DNA of 64,000 nucleotides from Prosopocoilus inquinatus (lineage: Eukaryota > Arthropoda > Insecta > Coleoptera > Lucanidae). The notes below the pieces were generated by a model. That model worked only from the letters and a program-made list of their open reading frames with translations, had not been told where the DNA came from and made no database searches. Positions 1-10,334 of this stretch are shown here, piece by piece. A program made the translations under genes and the position numbers. The stretch's first letter is position 1; every line of letters begins with the position of its first letter. The stretch covers positions 21,539,001-21,603,000 of the forward strand of contig CM069877.1 of NCBI GenBank assembly GCA_036172665.1, written 5' to 3'.

Positions 1-149
1 GCGTCCAAAAACTTCGTATCTCACATCAGAGTTACTAGAGTCCATCGAAACGTCAAATAACATGATAGATGAGTAAGGATCGATTAGATACATCACAGGA
101 ACAACGCTAATGCGTGTTGTTTCTTTTAAAACTATTTCCAGCTTCTGCT
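1..149. repeat. Reference monomer (type a)
   Basis: This monomer sets the numbering used here. Type a shows CCAAAAACTTCG at positions 5-16, CTAGAG at 35-40 and TTTCTTTT at 120-127. Eight CpG sites are present in the general monomer, at 2, 15, 46, 51, 81, 105, 113 and 123; this copy lacks the last. A ClaI-type ATCGAT lies at 79-84 and a dyad at 100-121. Other types differ mainly at positions 4-16, 22-31, 36-54, 63-73, 86-95, 103-113, 122-128 and 135-149, so variation is concentrated in particular windows rather than spread evenly. Confidence 0.93.
100..121. other. Dyad-symmetric element within the monomer (example in monomer 1)
   Basis: Monomer positions 100-121 contain AACAAC-GC, a four-base loop TAAT, then GC, two unpaired bases GT, and GTTGTT. 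The arms can form an eight-pair imperfect hairpin. The arms are present in most monomers; the loop-side bases vary (TAATGCG, TAATACG, TAAAGCG, TAACACG). The net 6-bp deletion class removes much of the left arm and loop side. Whether it forms in chromatin is not shown by sequence. Confidence 0.6.
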
Positions 150-1192
150 GCGTCCGAGAACTTTGTATCTCACATCAGAGTTACTGGAGTCCATCCAAAC
201 GTCAAATAACATGATAGATGAGTAAGGATCGATTACATACATCACAGGAACAACGCTAATACGTGTTGTTTCGTTTAAAACTATTTCCAGCTTCTGCTGC
301 GTCCGAAAACGTCGTATCTCACATCAGAGTTACTGGAGTCCATCGAAACGTCAAATAACCTGATAGATAAGTAAGGATCGATTAGATACAGCACAGGAAC
401 AACGCTAATGCGTGTTGTTTCGTTTGAAACTATTTCCAGCTTCTGCTGCGTTCAAAAACTTTGTATCTCACATCAGAGTTACTGGAGTCCATCCAAACGT
501 AAAATAACATGATAGATGAGTAAGGATCGATTAGATACATCACAGGAACAACGCTAATACGTGTTGTTTCATTTAAAACTATTTCCAGCTACAGCTGCGT
601 CCGAGAACTTCGTATCTCACATCAAAGTTACTGGAGTCCATCGAAACGCCAAATAACATGATAGATGAGTAAGGATCGATTAGATACATCACAGGAACAA
701 CGCTAATGCGTGTTGTTTCGTTTAAAACTATTTCCAGCTTCTGCTGCGTCCGAAAATTTCGTATCTCACCATAGAGTTACTGGAGTCCATCGAAACGTCA
801 AATAACATAGTAGCTAAGTAAGGATCGATTAGATACATCACAGGAATAACGCTAATACGTGTTGTTTCGTTCAAAACTATTTCCAGCTTCTGCTGCGTCC
901 AAAAACTTTGTATCTCACATCAGAGTTACTGGAGTCCATCGAAACGTCAAATAACATGATAGATGAGTAAGGATCGATTAGATACATCACAGGAACAACG
1001 CTAATACGTGTTGCTTTGTTTAAAACTATTTCCAGCTCCTGCTGCGCCCAAAAACTTCGTATCTCACATCAGAGTTACTAGAGTCCATCGAAACGTCAAA
1101 TAACATGATAGATGAGTAAGGATCGATTAGATACATCACAGGAACAACGCTAATGCGTGTTGTTTCTTTTAAAACTATTTCCAGCTTCTGCT

Positions 1193-2227
1193 GCGTCCGA
1201 GAACTTCGTATCTCATCAGAGTTACTAGAGTCCATCGAAACATCAAATAACATGATAGATGAGTAAGGATCGATTAGATACATCACAGGAACAACGCTAA
1301 TGCGTGTTGTTTCGTTTGAAACTATTTCCAGCTTCTGCTGCGTCCGAGAACTTCGTATCTCACATCAAAGTTACTGGAGTCCATCGAAACGCCAAATAAC
1401 ATGATAGATGAGTAAGGATCGATTAGATACATCACAGGAACAACGCTAATGCGTGTTGTTTCCTTTGAAACTATTTCCAGCTTCTGCTGCGTTCAAAAAC
1501 TTTTTATCTCACATCAGAGTTACTGGAGTCCATCCAAACGTAAAATAACATGATAGATGAGTAAGGATCGATTAGATACATCACAGGAACAACGCTAATA
1601 CGTGTTGTTTCATTTAAAACTATTTCCAGCTACAGCTGCGTCCGAGAACTTCGTATCTCACATCAAAGTTACTGGCGTCCATCGAAACGCCAAATAACAT
1701 GATAGATGAGTAAGGATCGATTAGATACATCACAGGAACAACGCTAATGCGTGTTGTTTCGTTTAAAACTATTTCCAGCTTCTGCTGCGTCCGAAAATTT
1801 CGTATCTCACCATAGAGTTACTAGAGTCCATCGAAACGTCAAATAACATAGTAGCTAAGTAAGGATCGATTAGATACAGCACAGGAACAACGCTAATGCG
1901 TGTTGTTTCGTTTAAAACTATTTCTAGCTTCAGCTGCGTCCGAGAACTTCGTATCTCACATCAAAGTTACTGGAGTCCATCGAAACGCCAAATAACATGA
2001 TAGATGAGTAAGGATCGATTAGGTACATCACAGGAACAACGCTAATGCGTGTTGTTTCGTTTGAAACTATTTCCAGCTTCTGCTGCGTTCAAAAACTTTG
2101 TATCTCACATCAGAGTTACTGGAGTCCATCCAAACGTAAAATAACATGATAGATGAGTAAGGATCGATTAGATACATCACAGGAACTATACGTGTTGTTT
2201 CATTTAAAACTATTTCCAGCTACAGCT
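1193..2227. repeat. Deletion-marked heptamer block, copy 1
   Basis: This 1035-bp block holds seven monomers (starts 1193, 1340, 1489, 1638, 1787, 1936, 2085). The first is 147 bp because CTCACATCAG has become CTCATCAG. The last is 143 bp because the stretch between GGAAC and TACG is shortened by a net 6 bp to give GGAACTATACG. The order is deleted e-like, e, d (with ACTTTTTATC), e, f (with CTAGAG and ACAGCAC), e (with AGGTAC), deleted d. The two deletions are 970 bp apart here and in seven other copies, so the block is inherited as a unit. It is preceded by a type a monomer starting CCC. Confidence 0.88.
1310..1326. other. Partial CENP-B-box-like motif (example)
   Basis: TTCGTTTGAAAC at 1311-1322 matches the first 12 bases of the mammalian CENP-B box (TTCGTTGGAAAC) at 11 of 12 positions, but the essential GGG that follows is TAT here. 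So six of nine essential bases are present. Versions with TTCGTTTAAAAC are more common in the array and match less well. It is probably a chance or degenerate resemblance, recorded because it recurs in many monomers. Confidence 0.35.
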
Positions 2228-2525
2228 GCGTCCGAGAACTTCGTATCTCACATCAAAGTTACTGGAGTCCATCGAAACGCCAAATAACATGATAGATGAG
2301 TAAGGATCGATTAGATACATCACAGGAACAACGCTAAAGCGTGTTGTTTCTTTTAAAACTATTTCCAGCTTCTGCTGCGTCCGAGAACTTTGTATCTCAC
2401 ATCAGAGTTACTGGAGTCCATCGAAACGCCAAATAACATGATAGATGAGTTAGGATCGATTAGATACATCACAGGAACAACGCTAAAGCGTGTTGTTTCG
2501 TTTAAAACTATTTCCAGCTTCTGCT

Positions 2526-3568
2526 GCGTCCAAAAACTTCGTATCTCACATCAGAGTTACTAGAGTCCATCGAAACGTCAAATAACATGATAGATGAGTA
2601 AGGATCGATTAGATACATCACAGGAACAACGCTAATGCGTGTTGTTTCTTTTAAAACTATTTCCAGCTTCTGCTGCGTCCGAGAACTTTGTATCTCACAT
2701 CAGAGTTACTGGAGTCCATCCAAACGTCAAATAACATGATAGATGAGTAAGGATCGATTACATACATCACAGGAACAACGCTAATACGTGTTGTTTCGTT
2801 TAAAACTATTTCCAGCTTCTGCTGCGTCCGAAAACGTCGTATCTCACATCAGAGTTACTGGAGTCCATCGAAACGTCAAATAACCTGATAGATAAGTAAG
2901 GATCGATTAGATACAGCACAGGAACAACGCTAATGCGTGTTGTTTCGTTTGAAACTATTTCCAGCTTCTGCTGCGTTCAAAAACTTTGTATCTCACATCA
3001 GAGTTACTGGAGTCCATCCAAACGTAAAATAACATGATAGATGAGTAAGGATCGATTAGATACATCACAGGAACAACGCTAATACGTGTTGTTTCATTTA
3101 AAACTATTTCCAGCTACAGCTGCGTCCGAGAACTTCGTATCTCACATCAAAGTTACTGGAGTCCATCGAAACGCCAAATAACATGATAGATGAGTAAGGA
3201 TCGATTAGATACATCACAGGAACAACGCTAATGCGTGTTGTTTCGTTTAAAACTATTTCCAGCTTCTGCTGCGTCCGAAAATTTCGTATCTCACCATAGA
3301 GTTACTGGAGTCCATCGAAACGTCAAATAACATAGTAGCTAAGTAAGGATCGATTAGATACATCACAGGAATAACGCTAATACGTGTTGTTTCGTTCAAA
3401 ACTATTTCCAGCTTCTGCTGCGTCCAAAAACTTTGTATCTCACATCAGAGTTACTGGAGTCCATCGAAACGTCAAATAACATGATAGATGAGTAAGGATC
3501 GATTAGATACATCACAGGAACAACGCTAATACGTGTTGCTTTGTTTAAAACTATTTCCAGCTCCTGCT
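2526..3568. repeat. Heptameric higher-order unit a-b-c-d-e-f-g, copy 2
   Basis: The seven monomers repeat the order and all type signatures of 1-1043 at an offset of 2525 bp. I found no mismatch by eye. The two copies are separated by ten monomers (1044-2525) that include the 2-bp and 6-bp deletion classes, which explains why the offset is 17 monomers minus 8 bp. After 3568 the next monomer is type c rather than type a, so the copies part exactly at the unit boundary or at the first informative base beyond it. Confidence 0.85.
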
Positions 3569-4015
3569 GCGTCCGAAAACGTCGTATCTCACATCAGAGT
3601 TACTGTAGTCCATAGAAACGTCAAATAACCTGATAGATAAGTAAGGATCGATTAGATACAGCACAGGAACAACGCTAATGCGTGTTGTTTCGTTTAAAAC
3701 TATTTCCAGCTCCTGCTGCGTCCAAAAACTTCGTATGTCACATCAGAGTAACTAGAGTACATCGAAACGCCAAATAACATGATAGATGAGTAAGGATCGA
3801 TTAGATACATCACAGGAACAACGCTAATGCGTGTTGTTTCGTTTAGAACTATTTCCAGCTTCTGCTGCGTCCGAAAATTTCGTATCTCACATTAGAGTTA
3901 CTGGAGTCCATCGAAACGCCAAATAACATAGTAGATAAGTAAGGATCGATTAGATACATCACAGGAACAACGCTAATGCGTGTTGTTTCGTTTGAAACTA
4001 TTTCCAGCTTCTGCT
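3569..4015. repeat. Three unusually divergent monomers
   Basis: The monomers starting at 3569, 3718 and 3867 carry several changes I do not see elsewhere: CTGTAGTCCATAG in the first; TATGTCAC, GAGTAACTAGAGTAC and TTTAGAAC in the second; CACATTAGAG with AACGCCAAATAACATAG and TAGATAAG in the third. The 149-bp length is kept. Private differences are denser than in the flanking monomers, so these may be older copies that have escaped recent homogenisation. They sit just after the second intact heptamer. Confidence 0.68.
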
Positions 4016-4217
4016 GCGTTCAAAAACTTTGTATCTCACATCAGAGTTACTGGAGTCCATCCAAACGTAAAATAACATGATAGATGAGTAAGGATCGATT
4101 AGATACATCACAGGAACAACGCTAATACGTGTTGTTTCATTTAAAACTATTTCCAGCTACAGCTGCGTCCGAGAACTTCGTATCTCACATCAAAGTTACT
4201 GGAGTCCATCGAAACGC

Positions 4218-5705
4218 CAAATAACATGATAGATGAGTAAGGATCGATTAGATACATCACAGGAACAACGCTAATGCGTGTTGTTTCGTTTAAAACTATT
4301 TCCAGCTTCTGCTGCGTCCGAAAATTTCGTATCTCACCATAGAGTTACTAGAGTCCTTCGAAACGTCAAATAACATAGTAGCTAAGTAAGGATCGATTAG
4401 ATACAGCACAGGAACAACGCTAATGCGTGTTGTTTCGTTTAAAACTATTTCTAGCTTCAGCTGCGTCCGAGAACTTCGTATCTCACATCAAAGTTACTGG
4501 AGTCCATCGAAACGCCAAATAACATGATAGATGAGTAAGGATCGATTAGATACATCACAGGAACAACGCTAATGCGTGTTGTTTCGTTTGAAACTATTTC
4601 CAGCTTCTGCTGCGTTCAAAAACTTTGTATCTCACATCAGAGTTACTGGAGTCCATCCAAACGTAAAATAACATGATAGATGAGTAAGGATCGATTAGAT
4701 ACATCACAGGAACAACGCTAATACGTGTTGTTTCATTTAAAACTATTTCCAGCTACAGCTGCGTCCGAGAACTTCGTATCTCACATCAAAGTTACTGGAG
4801 TCCATCGAAACGCCAAATAACATGATAGATGAGTAAGGATCGATTAGATACATCACAGGAACAACGCTAATGCGTGTTGTTTCGTTTAAAACTATTTCCA
4901 GCTTCTGCTGCGTCCGAAAATTTCGTATCTCACCATAGAGTTACTGGAGTCCATCGAAACGTCAAATAACATAGTAGCAAAGTAAGGATCGATTAGATAC
5001 ATCACAGGAATAACGCTAATACGTGTTGTTTCGTTCAAAACTATTTCCAGCTTCTGCTGCGTCCAAAAACTTTGTATCTCACATCAGAGTTACTGGAGTC
5101 CATCCAAACGTAAAATAACATGATAGATGAGTAAGGATCGATTAGATACATCACAGGAACAACGCTAATACGTGTTGCTTTGTTTAAAACTATTTCCAGC
5201 TCCTGCTGCGCCCAAAAACTTCGTATCTCACATCAGAGTTACTAGAGTCCATCGAAACATCAAATAACATGATAGATAAGTAAGGATCGATTAGATACAT
5301 CACAGGAACAACGCTAATGCGTGTTGTTTCATTTAAAACTATTTCCATCTTCTGCTGCGTCCGAAAATTTCGTATCTCACCATAGAGTTACTGGAGTCCA
5401 TCGAAAAGTCAAATAACATAGTAGCTAAGTAAGGATCGATTAGATACATCACAGGAATAACGCTAATACGTGATGTTTCGTTCAAAACTATTTCCAGCTT
5501 CTGCTGCGTCCAAAAACTTTGTATCTCACATCAGAGTTACTGGAGTCCATCCAAACATAAAATAACATGATAGATGAGTAAGGATCGATTAGGTACATCA
5601 CAGGAACAACGCTAATACGTGTTGCTTTGTTTAAAACTATTTCCAGCTCCTGCTGCGCCCAAAAACTTCGTATCTCACATCAGAGTTACTAGAGTCCATC
5701 GAAAC
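4218..5705. repeat. 1.49-kb segment duplicated at 8089-9576
   Basis: This segment aligns with 8089-9576 at an offset of 3871 bp (26 monomers minus 3 bp). Both contain the rare GAGTCCTTCG (4350 and 8221). By eye I count about seven mismatches, including GCGTG/GAGTG, AGATAC/AGATGC, TTTAAAAC/TTTATAAC and GCTTTGTTT/GCTTTTTTT. At roughly 0.5% divergence this looks older than the other duplications described here. Confidence 0.78.
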
Positions 5706-6995
5706 GTCAAATAACATGATAGATGAGTAAGGATCGATTAGATACATCACAGGAAAAACGCTAATGCGTGTTGTTTCATTTAAAACTATTTCCAGCTTCT
5801 GCTGCGTCCGAGAACTTTGTATCTCACATCAGAGTTACTGGAGTCCATCCAAACGTCAAATAACATGATAGATTAGTAAGGATCGATTACATACATCACA
5901 GGAACAACGCTAATACGTGTTGTTTCGTTTAAAACTATTTCCAGCTTCTGCTGCGTCCGAAAACGTCGTATCTCACATCAGAGTTACTGGAGTCCATCCA
6001 AACGTAAAATAACATCATAGATGAGTAAGGATCGATTAGATACATCACAGGAACAACGCTAATACGTGTTGTTTCATTTAAAACTATTTCCAGCTACAGC
6101 TGCGTCCGAGAACTTCGTATCTCACATCAAAGTTACTGGAGTCCATCGAAACGCCAAATAACATGATAGATGAGTTAGGATCGATTAGATACATCACAGG
6201 AACAACGCTAAAGCGTGTTGTTTCGTTTAAAACTATTTCCAGCTTCTGCTGCGTCCAAAAACTTTGTATCTCACATCAGAGTTACTGGAGTCCATCCAAA
6301 CATAAAATAACATGATAGATGAGTAAGGATCGATTAGGTACATCACAGGAACAACGCTAATACGTGTTGCTTTGTTTAAAACTATTTCCAGCTCCTGTTG
6401 CGCCCAAAAACTTCGTATCTCACATCAGAGTTACAAGAGTCCATCGAAACGTCAAATAACATGATAGATGAGTAAGGATCGATTAGATACATCACAGGAA
6501 CAACGCTAATGCGTGTTGTTTCTTTTAAAACTATTTCCAGCTTCTGCTGCGTCCGAGAACTTTGTATCTCACATCAGAGTTACTGGAGTCCATCCAAACG
6601 TCAAATAACATGATAGATTAGTAAGGATCGATTACATACATCACAGGATCAACGCTAATACGTGTTGCTTCGTTTAAAACTATTTCCAGCTTCTGCTGCG
6701 TCCGAAAACGTCGTATCTCACATCAGAGTTACTGGAGTCCATCCAAACGTCAAATAACATGATAGATGAGTAAGGATCGATTACATACATCACAGGAACA
6801 ACGCTAATGCGTGTTGTTTCATTTAAAACTATTTCCAGCTTCTGCTGCGTCCGAGAACTTTGTATCTCACATCAGAGTTACTGGAGTCCATCCAAACGTC
6901 AAATAACATGATAGATTAGTAAGGATCGATTACATACATCACAGGAACAACGCTAATACGTGTTGTTTCGTTTAAAACTATTTCCAGCTTCTGCT

Positions 6996-7141
6996 GCGTC
7001 CGAAAACGTATCTCACATCAGAGTTACTGGAGTCCATCGAAACGTCAAATAACCTGATAAATAAGTAAGGATCGATTAGATACATCACAGGAACAACGCT
7101 AACACGTGTTGTTTCGTTCAAAACTATTTCCAGCTTCTGCT
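6996..7141. repeat. 146-bp monomer (3-bp deletion), copy 1
   Basis: A type c-like monomer reads GAAAACGTATC where its relatives read GAAAACGTCGTATC, a loss of one CGT from a CGTCGT pair. Later it has AACCTGATAAATAAG and the palindrome AACACGTGTT. This allele occurs only three times (also 11314-11459 and 14142-14287), all in the 6-17 kb nested duplication, so it marks that family. Confidence 0.9.
7101..7110. other. Perfect palindrome AACACGTGTT in one monomer variant
   Basis: In monomers with AACCTGATAAATAAG the dyad centre becomes AACACGTGTT, a perfect 10-bp palindrome with a CACGTG core. Other copies lie near 11419, 14247, 22575, 23760, 25847, 27039, 35811, 35960, 39081, 40565, 40714, 48311, 53221, 56640 and 58128. 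It is altered to AACAGGTGTT at 34327 and AACGCGTGTT near 30616. A CACGTG core is bound by many bHLH or bZIP proteins, but there is no evidence of a regulatory role here. Confidence 0.7.
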
Positions 7142-8088
7142 GCGTCCAAAAACTTTGTATCTCACATAAGAGTTACTGGAGTCCATCCAAACGTAAAATA
7201 ACATGATAGATGAGTAAGGATCGATTAGATACATCACAGGAACAACGCTAATACGTGGTGTCTCATTTAAAACTATTTCCAGCTACAGCTGCGTCCGAGA
7301 ACTTCGTATCTCACATCAAAGTTACTGGAGTCCATCGAAACGCCAAATAACATGATAGATGAGTTAGGATCGATTAGATACATCACAGGAACAACGCTAA
7401 AGCGTGTTGTTTCGTTTAAAACTATTTCCAGCTTCTGCTGCGTCCAAAAACTTTGTATCTCACATCAGAGTTACTGGAGTCCATCCAAACATAAAATAAC
7501 ATGATAGATGAGTAAGGATCGATTAGGTACATCACAGGAACAACGCTAATACGTGTTGCTTTGTTTAAAACTATTTCCAGCTCTTGCTGCGCCCAAAAAC
7601 TTCGTATCTCACATCAGAGTTACTAGAGTCCATCGAAACGTCAAATAACATGATAGATGAGTAAGGATCGATTAGATACATCACAGGAACAACGCTAATG
7701 CGTGTTGTTTCTTATAATACTATTTCCAGCTTCTGCTGCGTCCGAGAACTTTGTATCTCACATCAGAGTTACTGGAGTCCATCCAAACGTCAAATATCAT
7801 GATAGATGAGTAAGGATCGATTACATACATCACAGGAACAACGCCAATACGTGTTGTTTCGTTTAAAACTATTTCCAGCTTCTGCTGCGTCCGAAAACGT
7901 CGTATCTCACATCAGAGTTACTGGAGTCCATCGAAACGTCAAATAACCTGATAGATAAGTAAGGATCGATTAGATACAGCACAGGAACAACGCTAATAGG
8001 TGTTGTTTCATTTAAAACTATTTCCAGCTTCTGCTGCGTCCGAAAACTTTGTATCTCACATCAGAGTTACTGGAGTCCATCGAAACGT

Positions 8089-9576
8089 CAAATAACATGA
8101 TAGATGAGTAAGGATCGATTAGATACATCACAGGAACAACGCTAATGCGTGTTGTTTCGTTTAAAACTATTTCCAGCTTCTGCTGCGTCCGAAAATTTCG
8201 TATCTCACCATAGAGTTACTAGAGTCCTTCGAAACGTCAAATAACATAGTAGCTAAGTAAGGATCGATTAGATACAGCACAGGAACAACGCTAATGAGTG
8301 TTGTTTCGTTTAAAACTATTTCTAGCTTCAGCTGCGTCCGAGAACTTCGTATCTCACATCAAAGTTACTGGAGTCCATCGAAACGCCAAATAACATGATA
8401 GATGAGTAAGGATCGATTAGATGCATCACAGGAACAACGCTAATGCGTGTTGTTTCGTTTGAAACTATTTCCAGCTTCTGCTGCGTTCAAAAACTTTGTA
8501 TCTCACATCAGAGTTACTGGAGTCCATCCAAACGTAAAATAACATGATAGATGAGTAAGGATCGATTAGATACATCACAGGAACAACGCTAATACGTGTT
8601 GTTTCATTTATAACTATTTCCAGCTACAGCTGCGTCCGAGAACTTCGTATCTCACATTAAAGTTACTGGAGTCCATCGAAACGCCAAATAACATGATAGA
8701 TGAGTAAGGATCGATTAGATACATCACAGGAACAACGCTAATGCGTGTTGTTTCGTTTAAAACTATTTCCAGCTTCTGCTGCGTCCGAAAATTTCGTATC
8801 TCACCATAGAGTTACTGGAGTCCATCCAAACGTCAAATAACATAGTAGCTAAGTAAGGATCGATTAGATACATCACAGGAATAACGCTAATACGTGTTGT
8901 TTCGTTCAAAACTATTTCCAGCTTCTGCTGCGTCCAAAAACTTTGTATCTCACATCAGAGTTACTGGAGTCCATCCAAACGTAAAATAACATGATAGATG
9001 AGTAAGGATCGATTAGATACATCACAGGAACAACGCTAATACGTGTTGCTTTTTTTAAAACTATTTCCAGCTCCTGCTGCGCCCAAAAACTTCGTATCTC
9101 ACATCAGAGTTACTAGAGTCCATCGAAACATCAAATAACATGATAGATAAGTAAGGATCGATTAGATACATCACAGGAACAACGCTAATGCGTGTTGTTT
9201 CATTTAAAACTATTTCCATCTTCTGCTGCGTCCGAAAATTTCGTATCTCACCATAGAGTTACTGGAGTCCATCGAAAAGTCAAATAACATAGTAGCTAAG
9301 TAAGGATCGATTAGATACATCACAGGAATAACGCTAATACGTGATGTTTCGTTCAAAACTATTTCCAGCTTCTGCTGCGTCCAAAAACTTTGTATCTCAC
9401 ATCAGAGTTACTGGAGTCCATCCAAACATAAAATAACATGATAGATGAGTAAGGATCGATTAGGTACATCACAGGAACAACGCTAATACGTGTTGCTTTG
9501 TTTAAAACTATTTCCAGCTCCTGCTGCGCCCAAAAACTTCGTATCTCACATCAGAGTTACTAGAGTCCATCGAAAC
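8089..9576. repeat. Second copy of the 4218-5705 segment
   Basis: This is the partner of 4218-5705. Its private changes (such as CACATTAAAG near 8654 and GCTTTTTTT near 9048) reappear at 15794 and 16194 in the 7146-bp offset copy. It therefore diverged before being re-duplicated as part of the larger segment. Confidence 0.78.
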
Positions 9577-10334
9577 ATCAAATAACATGATAGATAAGTA
9601 AGGATCGATTAGATGCATCACAGGAACAACGCTAATGCGTGTTGTTTCATTTAAAACTATTTCCATCTTCTGCTGCGTCCGAAAATTTCGTATCTCACCA
9701 TAGAGTTACTGGAGTCCATCGAAAAGTCAAATAACATAGTAGCTAAGTAAGGATCGATTAGATACATCACAGGAATAACGCTAATACGTGATGTTTCGTT
9801 CAAAACTATTTCCAGCTTCTGCTGCGTCCAAAAACTTCGTATCTCACATCAAAGTTACTGGCGTCCATCGAAACGCCAAATAACATGATAGATGAGTAAG
9901 GATCGATTAGATACATCACAGGAACAACGCTAATGCGTGTTGTTTCGTTTAAAACTATTTCCAGCTTCTGCTGCGTCCGAAAATTTCGTATCTCACCATA
10001 GAGTTACTAGAGTCCATCGAAACGTCAAATAACATAGTAGCTAAGTAAGGATCGATTAGATACAGCACAGGAACAACGCTAATGCGTGTTGTTTCGTTTA
10101 AAACTATTTCTAGCTTCAGCTGCGTCCGAGAACTTCGTATCTCACATCAAAGTTACTGGAGTCCATCGAAACGCCAAATAACATGATAGATGAGTAAGGA
10201 TCGATTAGGTACATCACAGGAACAACGCTAATGCGTGTTGTTTCGTTTGAAACTATTTCCAGCTTCTGCTGCGTTCAAAAACTTTGTATCTCACATCAGA
10301 GTTACTGGAGTCCATCCAAACGTAAAATAACATG

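Larger units (their letters stand above)
1..1043. repeat. Heptameric higher-order unit a-b-c-d-e-f-g, copy 1
   Basis: Seven successive monomers have distinct signatures. a: CTAGAG and TTTCTTTT. b (150): CCGAGAACTTTG, CCAAACGTC, ACATAC. c (299): CCGAAAACGTCG, AACCTGATAG, ACAGCAC, GTTTGAAA. d (448): TTCAAAAACTTTG, AACGTAAAA, TTTCATTT, CTACAGCT. e (597): CATCAAAG, AAACGCCAAA. f (746): CACCATAGAG, CATAGTAGCTAAG, GGAATAACG. g (895): CCAAAAACTTTG, GCTTTGTTT, CTCCTGCT. A new type a monomer starts at 1044, so 7 x 149 = 1043 bp is a natural higher-order period. Most other monomers in the window are variants or hybrids of these seven. Confidence 0.87.
6017..9837. repeat. 3.82-kb segment duplicated at 13163-16983
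   Basis: It aligns with 13163-16983 at an offset of 7146 bp (48 monomers minus 6 bp). Shared rare markers are CTCCTGTTGCGCCC (6391, 13537), the 3-bp deletion, TTCTTATAATAC (7709, 14855), CTAATAGGTG (7993, 15139) and GTCCTTCG (8224, 15370). The only mismatch I noticed is GCTTCGTTT against GCTTCTTTT near 6669. The limits given are the first informative mismatches, so true breakpoints can lie slightly inside. Confidence 0.84.

Noticed and set aside
78..88. Pol III B-box-like sequence at GGATCGATTAG
   Set aside because: It matches only the centre of the GGTTCGANTCC consensus, with mismatches at A3 and at the last two bases, and no A-box or terminator is arranged with it.
1..149. Monomer built from two half-length repeats
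   Set aside because: CACATCAGAG (24-31 region) and ACATCACAGG (90-99 region) look alike, but the similarity does not extend, so an internal dimer is not supported.
1026..1286. 86-codon minus-strand open frame, recurring at 17995, 20371, 32420, 37174, 51315, 61133 and 62174, with shorter relatives at 26913, 47590, 54767 and 57408
   Set aside because: The frames sit wholly inside satellite monomers, most depend on the 2-bp-deleted monomer to stay open, have no recognisable domain, and encode the same monomer read twice. They are phase artefacts.
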